NCBI GenBank assembly: GCA_025935925.1
Contig: JAICUI010000013.1
Span: 1 to 61,013, forward strand
DNA length: 61,013 nucleotides
DNA from: Chloroflexota bacterium
GTDB taxonomy: Bacteria > Chloroflexota > Limnocylindria > Limnocylindrales > CSP1-4
Reading direction: 5' to 3'
In this document: positions 9,070 through 17,958 of the stretch, one piece after another
Numbering within the stretch: the first letter of the stretch is position 1
How the letters are laid out: every line of letters starts with the position of its first letter
Program-made: the position numbers and the translations under genes
The notes under the pieces: model-generated
The model's input: only the letters and a program-made list of their open reading frames with translations
Databases searched by the model: none
What the model was told of the DNA's origin: nothing

Positions 9070-9098
9070 CGGAACGTTCACGACCGGTGGACGTTCCG
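9070..9098. promoter_or_regulatory. Inverted repeat CGGAACGT-N13-ACGTTCCG
   Basis: Perfect 8-bp arms with a 13-base spacer lie directly after the upp hairpin and 14 bases before the next ATG. It may be a second terminator stem or an operator for the DUF6766-like gene. The sequence does not decide between them. Confidence 0.4.
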
Positions 9099-9111
9099 CC
9101 GCATCCTCGCG

Positions 9112-9570
9112 ATGGCGGAATCCCGACGCTTCGATTGCGATGCCGACACGAGTCCGACCATGCCCGGCGACGTGACGCCTCCCGACGCACCGACGCGATC
9201 GCCGCACGAGAGCCGTCTCGCGCGGCTCTGGCACGACTACAACCTGAGCATCGTCGTGGCGACGCTGTTCGGGGTGGTGATCGTCCTCGAGGTTGTCTTC
9301 GGCTGGTGGCAGTACGTGGCCGACCAGGTCGCGCAGGGGCAGCAGCCGACGGTGTTCGGGGACACCGGGTACGCCGTCTACCTCGGCGAGTGGACGTTCC
9401 AGAACTGGCAGTCCGAGTTCATGATCGTCTTCCTGATGATCGTCCTGAGCACGTACCTCGTGCACAAGGGCAGCCACGAGTCGAAGGACACCGAGGACGA
9501 GATGAAGGCGACCCTCGATCGGATCGAGCGGCGACTGGACGACGTCGAGCGGGCGCGACGGACGTCCTGA
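9112..9570 (+). CDS. Small membrane protein, DUF6766-like
   Basis: The protein has 152 residues. A charged, Pro-rich N-terminus is followed by one membrane helix (LSIVVATLFGVVIVLEVVFG), an external segment with the motif EWTFQNWQSEF, a second helix (FMIVFLMIVLSTYLV), and a cytoplasmic tail HKGSHESKD that becomes a charged helix. This order, including the FxNWxSEF and GSxESKD motifs, is what I recall of the DUF6766 family, whose function is unknown. The start could also be the ATG at 9160; both keep the two helices. It lies alone between upp and a flavoprotein gene. Confidence 0.7.
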   Translation: MAESRRFDCDADTSPTMPGDVTPPDAPTRSPHESRLARLWHDYNLSIVVATLFGVVIVLEVVFGWWQYVADQVAQGQQPTVFGDTGYAVYLGEWTFQNWQSEFMIVFLMIVLSTYLVHKGSHESKDTEDEMKATLDRIERRLDDVERARRTS

Positions 9571-9714
9571 CGACCTGAGCGAACGGTCCGCCGGCGCGCG
9601 TCGATCGCGGTACGCTCACGATCCGCCACCCGTCCGGCGACCGGACCTCGGCCGCGCGTCCGGCGCGACAGCGACGGCGAGTTCCACCACGACCACGCGA
9701 TGAGGAGTTCGGCC

Positions 9715-11076
9715 ATGACCGACGTCGCGAGCGACCTCGAGTCCCTGCTCGAGGCACGCGTTCGGGGCCAGGTGCTCCTGCCGCCCGATCCCGGGTACGA
9801 CGCCGCGCGGATGCCGTTCAACGCGATGGCCGCCGGCCGCCCGATCGCGATCGTCCGACCGGTCGACACACGGGATGTCGCGGCCACCATCCGGGCCGCC
9901 GCCGAGGCGGATCTCGGCATCGGCGTGCGCTGCGGCGGGCACAGCGTCGCCGGGCACTCGACGCCCGAGGGTGGCCTGCTGATCGACCTCTCCGGGTGGC
10001 GCGGCGCGGACGTGGATCCGGTCGGGCAGACGGTCGACGCCCTCGGCGGGTCGCGGCTGATGGACCTCGATGCCGCCACGGCGGCGTTCGGCTTCGCCGT
10101 TCCGACGGGCACCTTCGTCGACACCGGGATCACCGGCCTGACCCTGTCGGGCGGGATCAGCTACCTCGTGTCGTCGGAGGGATTCGCGTGCGACGCCCTC
10201 GTCGGCGCCGAGGTCGTGACGGCGTCGGGCGAGGTGGTCGACGTCGACGAGGCGCATGAGCCGGCGCTGCTGTGGGCCTTGCGCGGTGGCGGTGGCAACT
10301 TCGGCGTGGTCACGCGGCTGCGCTACCGGCTCACGCCGTTGCCGACGATCTACGGCGGCCACCTCCGCTACCGCGGTGACGGGCTGGTCGACCTGCTCGA
10401 GCGCGTGTTCGCCTTGGACCGCGAGGCGCCCGACGAGCTGAGCCTGCAGGCGCTCACCTGGCGGACGGAGGCTGACGGCGTCGGCGCCACAGTCATGGTC
10501 GCGTGGCGCGGCGACGCCGAGTCGGGCGACCGGCTCCTCGCCGGCCTGCTCGATCACCCTGCGCTCTACGAGCGTGACCTCCGGCCGATGTCGTGGCTGC
10601 AGATCCAGGCGCAGAACACGCCGCTGCCGTTCGGGTTCCGCAACTACTGGAAGGGGCACTTCGTCCGCGAGACGCCGGCCGCGCTTGCCGAGGCGCTCGT
10701 CGATGCCGCCAGCCGTGTTACCGGCAGCGACTTCGCGCTCGCCGAGCTGATGCACGGGAAGGCGCACCGCATCGCGGCCGAGACCGCGGCATTCGGAGGA
10801 CGCCACGCGGTCGCGAACGTGACCGCGGTCGCGATCTGGTCCGACCCGGCGGAGGACGCGGACCACGTGGCCTGGGCGCGCTCGACGGCGGCGTCGGTCG
10901 AGCCGTGGTCGCTGCGCGGCGGTGGGTACCTGAACTACTCGGAGGTCGACCAGTCGGCGGCGCGGATCGCGGCGGCGTTCGACCCCGCCACGTTTGCCCG
11001 GCTCCGCGACGTCAAGCGCCGGTTCGACCCGGACAACCGGTTCCGGTTCAACGCGAACATCGCGCCCGCCGGCTGA
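9715..11076 (+). CDS. FAD-dependent oxidoreductase, berberine-bridge (BBE/PCMH) type
   Basis: The product has 453 residues. A PCMH-type FAD-binding domain occupies about 35-210: VRCGGHSVAGHS carries the His that is usually covalently flavinylated, then GLTLSGGISYLVSSEG and WALRGGGGNFGVVT. A substrate domain follows. The C-terminal BBE segment contains NYSEVD and ends in the family signature KRRFDPDNRFRFNANI. Relatives oxidise sugars, alcohols or secondary metabolites with oxygen; the substrate cannot be read from sequence. No signal peptide is visible. The ATG at 9715 is preferred over the one at 9700 because GAGGAG sits seven bases upstream of it. Confidence 0.88.
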   Translation: MTDVASDLESLLEARVRGQVLLPPDPGYDAARMPFNAMAAGRPIAIVRPVDTRDVAATIRAAAEADLGIGVRCGGHSVAGHSTPEGGLLIDLSGWRGADVDPVGQTVDALGGSRLMDLDAATAAFGFAVPTGTFVDTGITGLTLSGGISYLVSSEGFACDALVGAEVVTASGEVVDVDEAHEPALLWALRGGGGNFGVVTRLRYRLTPLPTIYGGHLRYRGDGLVDLLERVFALDREAPDELSLQALTWRTEADGVGATVMVAWRGDAESGDRLLAGLLDHPALYERDLRPMSWLQIQAQNTPLPFGFRNYWKGHFVRETPAALAEALVDAASRVTGSDFALAELMHGKAHRIAAETAAFGGRHAVANVTAVAIWSDPAEDADHVAWARSTAASVEPWSLRGGGYLNYSEVDQSAARIAAAFDPATFARLRDVKRRFDPDNRFRFNANIAPAG

Positions 11077-11130
11077 CCCCCGCGGCCGCTCCGCGCGCCC
11101 CGTTCGCACGTTCGCGGGTATCGTCGGCGC

Positions 11131-11667
11131 GTGGATGCCGCACCCGACCCCGTCCGACCGATGGTCGCCTTCGGCCGGTTCGATCCGCTCGACGACGGCG
11201 GGATCCATGCCCTCATCCGCCGGTTTCGCGCCGGTGATGCCGAGACACTCGCCGCTGCGGTCGCGGCGTCGGCGGACGTCGTGCAGGCAACGATCGAGGA
11301 CGCGAATGGCCTGGTGATCGTGCCGGTTCCGGGTCACGAGGCGGGCGTCCACCGTGGCCCGCGCCTCGCGCTCGCGCAGGCGCTCGCGGCGGCCATCGAT
11401 GGCGTCGCCCCCGACCCTCCGCCACTCAGCCGGCGTGCGGCCATTCCGTCGGCACGGTCGGGACCGCCACGCGATGCCGCCGCCGAGGCGGCAGGGCTCG
11501 CCTGGGACGACGCGCTCGAGCCGGGGGCGCACGTGCTCCTCGTCGACGACGTCCTCGCGAGCGGCGCGACCCTCGCGGCGGCGATCACGGCGGTCCGCAG
11601 AGCGGCGCCTCGACGCGTCGTGCACGCCCTCGTGCTCGCGATCGCGGAACCCGGCGGGGCGCGCTAA
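11131..11667 (+). CDS. Phosphoribosyltransferase-domain protein (ComF/Apt-like)
   Basis: The product has 178 residues. The PRPP-binding loop VLLVDDVLASGATL at about 137-150 is the hallmark of type I phosphoribosyltransferases. An upstream strand IVPVPGH resembles ComF/amidophosphoribosyl-like members. There is no zinc ribbon as in ComFC, and the protein is short. The GTG start at 11131 is assumed; the ATG at 11161 is an alternative. Its TAA shares bases with the TAG of the convergent LamG/propeller gene, so no terminator separates them. Substrate unknown. Confidence 0.7.
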   Translation: MDAAPDPVRPMVAFGRFDPLDDGGIHALIRRFRAGDAETLAAAVAASADVVQATIEDANGLVIVPVPGHEAGVHRGPRLALAQALAAAIDGVAPDPPPLSRRAAIPSARSGPPRDAAAEAAGLAWDDALEPGAHVLLVDDVLASGATLAAAITAVRRAAPRRVVHALVLAIAEPGGAR

Positions 11668-13349
11668 CCCGCGAGCGTCGCGACCTCGGCGTCGTCCAGC
11701 GCCCGGGACCACAGCCGGACGTCCGCGATCTCGCCCTCGAAGTCGGCTCGTGGGCCGCCGCCGATGGCAAGCGGCACGCGCGGCTCGAGCACGACGCCGT
11801 CGAGCCCCGGCACGCCGGTCGTCCCGGCCGGCCGGCCGTCGACGAACAGCGTCACAGCGGCCCCGCGACGCACGCCGGCGAGGTGATGCCACCGCGGCGT
11901 CACCGACCGGTCGGAGGTCGCGACGGCCCCGGCCCGCAGCGAGTGGACGTGCGCCGACGGCAGCGTGCCGACATACAGCTCGCCGTCGAACAGCACCATG
12001 GACGCCGCGCGCCGGTAGCGAACGTCCGGCGTCTCGTCGAGCGTCGCCGCCAGCCGCCAGTCAGCGTCCCCGTCGAACCGGAACAGCTGCGCGTGCGGCA
12101 GCGTCCCGGCGTACAGCTTGCCGTTGTACGCCTGCAGGTTCATGACCTCCGTCTCGTCGCCGAGGCGCCCGAGCGACGCCCACGTCACCTCGCCGTCGCC
12201 ACGCGGGTCGTCGGCCCGGAAGACGAGCCCCGTGGGCCACGTGCCGACGTGCATCCGGCCGCCGTACGTCTCGATCGAGTACAGCTGCGTCGTGTCGGGC
12301 TGCATCCCGCGACCCGTCCACCGTCCATCGCCGTCGTAGCGGAACACGCCGCCGCCGCCCGCCTCGGACCGCGCGGGGACGACGATGCCGGCCTTGGTCA
12401 TCGCGATCGCGCTGTCGACGTGCGCGTGGTCGTTGCCCGCGCCGTAGAGCGCCCCCGCGAACGCGCCGAGCGCGAGCAGCCGGCGCCCGGGCGAGCCGCA
12501 CGAGGTCCACCGCCCGGGACCGTCGAACCTGAACAGGCCCTCCGTGTACATCGGGATCGCGTACAGGTCGCCTCCGAACGGGACGAGCCCGGCGATCGAG
12601 TCGGCGCCGGCCGGGCCGCCGAGATCGAGCCACGACCCGTCCGGCTCGAGCCGGTACACGTGCCCTCCCGGCGCGAGGTTCGCGGAGTCGTCGAGCCCCG
12701 ACCCGCCGCCCTTGAGGCGCGAGGTCCCGGCATACAGCGCCCCGTCGTGCACCGCGAGCCGCGTGACCGCGTTCGCGGGCCCCGGTGCGCCGGCGTCCTG
12801 CCACTCGCCACCAGACCTGCGGAACACGCGGCCGAGCGGAGCCGGGCCCGTCTCCCAGGTCGCCGCGAACAGGCTCCCGTCGAACGCGGCGAGCGAGCAC
12901 ACCATGACGGTCGCGTCGCCCGGCCGGCCGTGATCCAAGATCCGCGGCTCGCTGCCGGCGTCGATCCCGAACCACGCGGTCCGATCGTTGCCGTGGCTGC
13001 CGCACGGGCTGCCGTGCTCGAAGCCGAGCGTGAACCCGAGCCTGCTCGCCGGATCGAACCATGAGACGAGATCGCCGATCACCGTCGTGGGCGTGCCGGG
13101 CACGTTGACCCAGGCCGACACGGTCAGGTCGCCCAACGCCGGCAGCGCCGTCGCGCCGACCTCCAGCCGTCCCTCGCCGCGGAGCCGCAGCACGTCGCCG
13201 CCCGCGGGGGATCCCGTGGACCGCCCGAACGCCACCGGGCCGACGGGCGTCGCATCGAGGCCGGTGCCTTCCGCGCGGCCATCGCCGCCCAGCCGCCAGG
13301 ACGCGATCGGCCCGGCGCCCGCGTGCGTCTCCTCCTGTGCCGTGCCCAT
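11664..13349 (-). CDS. LamG (concanavalin-like) domain protein with an inserted beta-propeller
   Basis: The product has 561 residues and no signal peptide. Residues about 12-130 are the first half of a LamG jelly-roll (GPIASWRL, then LTVSAWVNVPG). Residues about 155-460 are Kelch-like blades, each with a phrase such as DGALYAGTS, GGDLYAIPMYTEGLF, NGKLYAGTLPHAQLFRF or DGELYVGTLPSAHV. Residues about 475-561 supply the missing second half of LamG: WHHLAGVRRGAAVTLFVDG and FEGEIADVRLWSRALDDAEV. The propeller thus appears to be inserted inside the LamG fold. A carbohydrate-binding or sensing role is plausible. It is the last gene of the amino-sugar cluster, five bases after nagA. The ATG at 13349 gives the start MGTAQEETH. 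Confidence 0.75.
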   Translation of the reverse strand: MGTAQEETHAGAGPIASWRLGGDGRAEGTGLDATPVGPVAFGRSTGSPAGGDVLRLRGEGRLEVGATALPALGDLTVSAWVNVPGTPTTVIGDLVSWFDPASRLGFTLGFEHGSPCGSHGNDRTAWFGIDAGSEPRILDHGRPGDATVMVCSLAAFDGSLFAATWETGPAPLGRVFRRSGGEWQDAGAPGPANAVTRLAVHDGALYAGTSRLKGGGSGLDDSANLAPGGHVYRLEPDGSWLDLGGPAGADSIAGLVPFGGDLYAIPMYTEGLFRFDGPGRWTSCGSPGRRLLALGAFAGALYGAGNDHAHVDSAIAMTKAGIVVPARSEAGGGGVFRYDGDGRWTGRGMQPDTTQLYSIETYGGRMHVGTWPTGLVFRADDPRGDGEVTWASLGRLGDETEVMNLQAYNGKLYAGTLPHAQLFRFDGDADWRLAATLDETPDVRYRRAASMVLFDGELYVGTLPSAHVHSLRAGAVATSDRSVTPRWHHLAGVRRGAAVTLFVDGRPAGTTGVPGLDGVVLEPRVPLAIGGGPRADFEGEIADVRLWSRALDDAEVATLAG

Positions 13350-13354
13350 CGCGG

Positions 13355-14563
13355 TCACGCTCCCTCGTAGACGACCCGGCCGTCGACGACGGTGGCCAGG
13401 ATGTGGATCGAGCCCGCCGGGTCGCGCCGGAACAGCGTGAGGTTGCCCGCGACGCCGGTGCGCAGCGAGGCGTGGCCCGCGCTCGCCGGCAGCCCGAGCA
13501 GCCGCGACGGGTTGGCCGTCACCATTCGCACGGCATCGGCGAGGGTCAGGCCGGAGTCGGCGACGGCATGTTCCAGGCACGCGGGCAACGCGGCGACCGA
13601 ACCGGCGAGCAGCGGCGTCCCGGCGAGCTCGAGGCGGCCATCGGGACGGAGCTCGACCTCGCCGCCCGCGAACATCGTGTAGCGCCCGGGCGGCAGCCCG
13701 GCCATCGCCACGGCGTCACTGACGAGGATCGACCGCTCGACGCCCTTCGCGCGCACGACCGACCGCATGACTGCCGGCGGCAGGTGGTGACCGTCGAAGA
13801 TGAACCCCGCGCTCAGGCGATCTTCGGCGAGCTGGTCCCAGATGTAGTTGGGATGGCGGCGGATCGTCGCGTGCACCCCGTTCCCGAGGTGCGTCGACCA
13901 GGTGGCGCCCGCGTCGACGGCCGCGCGGATCTGGTCGCCGGTGGCCGCGGTGTGGCCGATGGACGCGACGACGCCGTCGGCGACGATCGCGCGGATGTAC
14001 TCGACGGCGCCGTCGTACTCGGGCGAGATGGTGATGATCCGGATCCGCCCGCGAGCGGCTTCCTGCCAGCGGCGGTACTCGTCGACGTCCGGCGGGCGGA
14101 CGTGGCGGAGGGGATGCGCCCCGCGCGGGCCGTCGGCGGTCGCGATGTGCGGCCCTTCCACGTGGATCCCGGGCACGCACGCGTCGACGATCGGATCCGC
14201 GTCACACGCGTCGGCGACCGCGCGGACCGCAGCGGTGATGTGCGGCTCCGACTCGGTGCAGATCGTGATGCACGTGCCCGTCACGCCGAACGGCCACAGC
14301 GCCCGCACGGTGCCTGCGGTCGCCTCGGGCCCGGCTTCGTCGGCGTTGGGGTCGTGGCCACCGTAGCCGTTGACCTGGATGTCGAGCCAGCCGGGCGAGA
14401 TCCAGGCCTCGCCGGGATCGTCCTCGACGCGCTCGATCGCCGCGACCACGCCGCGCGTCACCGTGACCGCGACCGGCAGCCCGTCCTCGACCGACCGCGC
14501 GAGGAAGCGGCGCGTGGTGTCTCGCGGGCCGCCGTTGAACGGCACCGGAACGTCCGCGTCCAT
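13355..14563 (-). CDS. nagA: N-acetylglucosamine-6-phosphate deacetylase
   Basis: NagA removes the acetyl group from GlcNAc-6-P, giving GlcN-6-P for NagB. The 402-residue amidohydrolase fold shows PGWLDIQVNGYGG near residue 60, the metal-binding Glu in HVEGPHI, the His of IGHTAATGDQ, STHLGNG (usually THLFN), and the catalytic Asp in LVSDAVAMAGLPPG. The TANPSRLLGL and AGNLTLFRRD endings are typical. It starts at ATG 14563, three bases beyond the stop of the sugar permease, within the same operon. The deacetylase makes an N-acetylated sugar the likely imported substrate. The exact sugar could differ, because the cluster also has DegT and Gfo/Idh enzymes. Confidence 0.9.
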   Translation of the reverse strand: MDADVPVPFNGGPRDTTRRFLARSVEDGLPVAVTVTRGVVAAIERVEDDPGEAWISPGWLDIQVNGYGGHDPNADEAGPEATAGTVRALWPFGVTGTCITICTESEPHITAAVRAVADACDADPIVDACVPGIHVEGPHIATADGPRGAHPLRHVRPPDVDEYRRWQEAARGRIRIITISPEYDGAVEYIRAIVADGVVASIGHTAATGDQIRAAVDAGATWSTHLGNGVHATIRRHPNYIWDQLAEDRLSAGFIFDGHHLPPAVMRSVVRAKGVERSILVSDAVAMAGLPPGRYTMFAGGEVELRPDGRLELAGTPLLAGSVAALPACLEHAVADSGLTLADAVRMVTANPSRLLGLPASAGHASLRTGVAGNLTLFRRDPAGSIHILATVVDGRVVYEGA

Positions 14564-14566
14564 CCG

Positions 14567-15406
14567 CTAGCCCTTGATGCCCGTGAGCGTGATCCCGTCG
14601 ACGATCCGGCGGCGCAGGATCAGGAAGGCGATGATCGTCGGCAGCAGCGCGATGACCGCGCCGGCGCTCGTCACGCCGAAGTCCACCGAGAAGTTGTTCG
14701 CGAACTGGGACAGCCCGACCTCCATCGGGAACAGCTTCGGGTCGTTCAGGATCAGCAGCGGCCAGATGAACGCCGTCCACGCCTGGATGAAGGCGAGGAT
14801 CGCGAGCGCGAACAGCGCGGGCGCCAGGAGACGCGGCACGAGGCGGAACGCGATCGCGAACTCCCCCATGCCGTCGATGCGCGCGGCGTCGAGCAGCTCG
14901 TCGGGGACGCTCGTCATCGTGTTCTGGCGCATGAAGAAGATGCCGTAGCTCAACACGAGGAACGGCAGGAACAGGCCGAGCGGCTTGTTCACCAGCCCGA
15001 GGGCGTTCATCTGCGTGAACAGCGGGACCATGTAGATCTCGAACGGCACGATCGCCGTCGCGAGGACCAGCATGAACAGCAGGTTGTTGCCCGGGACCTT
15101 GAACTTCGCGAACACGTAGCCGGCGATCGTCGAGGTGAGGAGGATGAACACCGTCGACACCGTCGCGAACACGAAGCTGTTCCAGAGGTACGTGAACATC
15201 GGGGCCGACGCGAACACCTTGGTGTAGTTCTCGAGCGTCCAGTGGTCGGGCAGCAGATGCGGCGGGACGATGTTGAGCTCGGGCGCCGGGCGCAGCGACG
15301 TGCTCGCGAGCCAGAACAGCGGAAACACCATCACGATCCCGCCGAGCAGCAGGAGCAGGACGAGCAGCCAGTGCGCCGCCCGTCGCGCGAGGCGTCCGGC
15401 GGTCAC
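14567..15406 (-). CDS. ABC sugar permease, MalG/UgpE-like
   Basis: The product is a 279-residue inner-membrane permease of the carbohydrate CUT1 type. It has six predicted helices, starting with HWLLVLLLLLGGIVMVFPLF, and a cytoplasmic EAA loop DELLDAARIDGMGEFAIAF that docks the ATPase. The GTG start at 15406 overlaps the TGA of the partner permease (GTGA), implying translational coupling. No sugar ATPase gene is in this cluster. CUT1 importers often share a distant MsmK-type ATPase, and that is inferred here. Confidence 0.92.
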   Translation of the reverse strand: MTAGRLARRAAHWLLVLLLLLGGIVMVFPLFWLASTSLRPAPELNIVPPHLLPDHWTLENYTKVFASAPMFTYLWNSFVFATVSTVFILLTSTIAGYVFAKFKVPGNNLLFMLVLATAIVPFEIYMVPLFTQMNALGLVNKPLGLFLPFLVLSYGIFFMRQNTMTSVPDELLDAARIDGMGEFAIAFRLVPRLLAPALFALAILAFIQAWTAFIWPLLILNDPKLFPMEVGLSQFANNFSVDFGVTSAGAVIALLPTIIAFLILRRRIVDGITLTGIKG

Positions 15407-16323
15407 TGCGAGGACCCCCGCAGGAACCGGAACTGGATGATCGTCAGCGCGAGGATGATCAGGAACAGGTACACCGCCTCCGCCGATGCGTAGCCCATCT
15501 TGAAGAACCGAAACCCGTTCTCGAAGATGTCGTACACGAGCACGCGCACCAGCCGGCCCGGCGATCCCTGCACGTCCGAGGCGAGGACGTACACCTGGGT
15601 GAACACGTTGTACGCGGAGATCGTCGTGATGACGATCACGAACAGCGTGACCGGCCGCAGCAGCGGCAGCGTGATGTGCCGGAACTGCGACCAGGCACCG
15701 GCCCCGTCCACCGCCGCGGCCTCGTGGAACTCGCGCGGGATCGCCCGCATGCCGACCAGCAGGATGATCAGGTTGTAGCCGAGCTGCTTCCAGACCGACA
15801 GGATGATGACCGCCACGAGCGCCATCTGGGGGTCGCTCAACCACGGCTGCTTCTGGATCCCGACGAGGCCCAGCGCCGAGTTGAGGATGCCGTGGTCGTA
15901 GTTGAAGATCTCGCGCCAGCCGAGGGTCACGGGAACCATGGGGACGAGCACCGGTGCGAAGTACAGGAGCTCGATGGCGCCGCCGAGCCGGCCGGTGACC
16001 ACGCGCGCGAGGAAGGCAGCGAGCAGGAGCGCGAGCAGCACCGACACGATGGTCGTCGCGACGGCGAACAGGGTCGTGTTGAAGAACGCTTCGCGGAAGT
16101 TGTGGTCGCCCAGCAGCTTCACGTAGTTGTCGAGCCCGACGAACTTGTCCGCAGGCTTGATCAGCTTCCAGTCGAAGAAGCTCATCAGGAACGCCTGCGC
16201 CGTGGGCACGACGCGCAGGTAGAGGAACAGCAGCATCACCGGCGTGAGCACGATCGCCACGAACCGGTACCGGGCCCAGGTTCGCGGCGGGACGCGCCGA
16301 ACGGCAGCGACCGGATTCGTCAT
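15403..16323 (-). CDS. ABC sugar permease, MalF/UgpA-like
   Basis: The product is a 306-residue membrane protein of the CUT1 family. Helices begin at about residue 20 (FVAIVLTPVMLLFLYLRVV). The EAA loop is IPREFHEAAAVDGAGAWSQF. It forms the heterodimeric channel with the next gene and receives sugar from the lipoprotein encoded just upstream. A 17-bp hairpin lies in the gap between that lipoprotein gene and this one and may lower expression of the permeases relative to the binding protein. ATG start at 16323. Confidence 0.92.
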   Translation of the reverse strand: MTNPVAAVRRVPPRTWARYRFVAIVLTPVMLLFLYLRVVPTAQAFLMSFFDWKLIKPADKFVGLDNYVKLLGDHNFREAFFNTTLFAVATTIVSVLLALLLAAFLARVVTGRLGGAIELLYFAPVLVPMVPVTLGWREIFNYDHGILNSALGLVGIQKQPWLSDPQMALVAVIILSVWKQLGYNLIILLVGMRAIPREFHEAAAVDGAGAWSQFRHITLPLLRPVTLFVIVITTISAYNVFTQVYVLASDVQGSPGRLVRVLVYDIFENGFRFFKMGYASAEAVYLFLIILALTIIQFRFLRGSSQ

Positions 16324-16364
16324 CCGTCGACCTCTCGCCTGCGGGCGGTGGGATGGAGTGGAGC

Positions 16365-16400
16365 CGCCCGGGCGCGGCGGCGAGCCGCCGCGCCCGGGCG
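16365..16400 (-). promoter_or_regulatory. Large intercistronic hairpin between binding-protein and permease genes
   Basis: A perfect 17-bp GC-only stem, CGCCCGGGCGCGGCGGC paired with its complement around a 2-base centre, lies between the lipoprotein stop (16412) and the permease start (16323). Its position matches the mRNA-stabilising or partially terminating hairpins known from malE-malF-type operons, which keep the binding protein in excess. That role is inferred. Confidence 0.7.
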
Positions 16401-16411
16401 ATGGAGGAGCG

Positions 16412-17827
16412 TCAGCCGCCGTAGTGGCCGTTGTCCTTCAGGATCTGGTTCGACTCGTCGGCCCACTGGTCGAGGAGCGCCTTGATCTTGTCGGGGTTGC
16501 CGGCCAGGTTCTTGTAGTCGGCGTAGCCGTCGACGAGATGGGTGGCCAGCTTGGTCTCGATCTCATCGAACTCCGCGATCGGCGGGGTCACGGTGAGGGT
16601 GAAGCCGTCCGGCTTCTTGAGGAATCCCTCGTAGGTGGGGTTGTCCTTCAGGAAGGCATCGAGATCGGCGCCCAGGTCCTGGCGGGCCGGGAGCCAGCCC
16701 GAGACCTTGACGAGGTTGATCTGCTGCGCGGGCTCGCGCATGAACCGGATGAACTCCCACGAGCAGTCAGCGTGCGGCGCCGCCGTCGGGACGAACATCG
16801 CCTCGGTCGTCAGGATGTCGCCCACGGGCGGCGCGACGGTGTTGTAGTGGCCCACGAGGTCGGGCGCCTTCGTCGCGATCTCCGGGATGACCCACGACTC
16901 GCGCAGGAACTGCGCGGTCTGCTTCTTCTCGAACGCGGCAGCGTCGTGCTCGATGTTCTGCGAGTCGACGCCGTCGCGCAGGAAGTCGACGTACATCTGG
17001 AACAGCTCGACGCCTTCGGGGCCGTTGTACTCCGCGACCCACTTGCCGGAGCCTTCGGGCGTCTCGCGGAGCAGCGTCTTGCCCTTCTGGAGCAGCAGGA
17101 TCCAGAACTTCTCGGCAACGCCCGAACCCTGGCCGCTCAGCCGCAGGCTCCAGCCGGACTGGGTCGTGTTGCCGCTGCCGTCGACCTTGAAGGTCTTCTT
17201 CGCGTTGTCGATCAGCGCCTGGAACGTCGTCGGCGGGTCCGTGATCCCGGCCGCGCCGTACATGTCGGTGTTGTAGTAGACGGCCGTGCCACCCGTGAAC
17301 AGCGGCATGCCCCACATGTCGTTGTTGTAGGTGTTGTCCTTGAGGACGGCCGGGTGGTAGCCGCTCGTCGTGACCGCGGACTTGATGTCGTCGGGCAGCT
17401 TCTGGAGGCTGCCCTGGTCGATGAACCGCGACAGGAAGTTCGTCGTCCGGACGATGACGTCACCGGCCGTGTTCGACGGGATCGCGGTCGTCAGCTTCTG
17501 CTCGAAGCCGCGAAGGTCGGTGCTGAACACCGTGAACGAGACGTTCGGGTGCAGCTTCGTGAATGCCTCGCCGGCCGCCTTGTAGACGGGGTCGATCTCC
17601 GGGTAGCCGCCCCACACGTTGAGGGTGATCGGGTCGGTGCCACAGGCGTCGGCGGCAGCCGGCGCGCTCGCCGGCGCCGCGCTGGCCGGCGTCGCGCTCT
17701 CGCCGCCTCCGCCGCCGGCGCTCGCGGGCGGCTGGGTCGCGGCGGTCGAGCCGCAGGCCATCACGGCGATGGCCATCGACGACCCCACCGCGAATGCCTT
17801 GATCCATGAACCAGTTCGACGACTCAT
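16412..17827 (-). CDS. Extracellular sugar-binding lipoprotein (family 1 solute-binding protein)
   Basis: The product has 471 residues. The start at ATG 17827 (MSRRTGSW) is chosen because GGAGGAG precedes it; a longer start at 17848 lacks this. The signal peptide ends in a lipobox at AIAVMACG, followed by a Gly/Ala/Ser linker. The mature part shows the carbohydrate-binding fold of SBP family 1: ITLNVWGGYPEIDPVYKAAG, then WGMPLFTGGTAVYYNTDMYG and EFIRFMREPAQQ. It captures an oligosaccharide or amino sugar outside the cell and feeds the two permeases downstream. It is the second gene after the GntR regulator. Confidence 0.92.
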   Translation of the reverse strand: MSRRTGSWIKAFAVGSSMAIAVMACGSTAATQPPASAGGGGGESATPASAAPASAPAAADACGTDPITLNVWGGYPEIDPVYKAAGEAFTKLHPNVSFTVFSTDLRGFEQKLTTAIPSNTAGDVIVRTTNFLSRFIDQGSLQKLPDDIKSAVTTSGYHPAVLKDNTYNNDMWGMPLFTGGTAVYYNTDMYGAAGITDPPTTFQALIDNAKKTFKVDGSGNTTQSGWSLRLSGQGSGVAEKFWILLLQKGKTLLRETPEGSGKWVAEYNGPEGVELFQMYVDFLRDGVDSQNIEHDAAAFEKKQTAQFLRESWVIPEIATKAPDLVGHYNTVAPPVGDILTTEAMFVPTAAPHADCSWEFIRFMREPAQQINLVKVSGWLPARQDLGADLDAFLKDNPTYEGFLKKPDGFTLTVTPPIAEFDEIETKLATHLVDGYADYKNLAGNPDKIKALLDQWADESNQILKDNGHYGG

Positions 17828-17958
17828 TCCTCTCCTCCGGGTGCGCATCTTCGACGATCGCTGGGAACTCCCACGAACAAGGACGCCCTCCTCCTGAAGC
17901 GGCCGATGATCGGTCCACGCGGCTGCCGCGATGGCGGCCGGGGGAACATGGACGTGCG

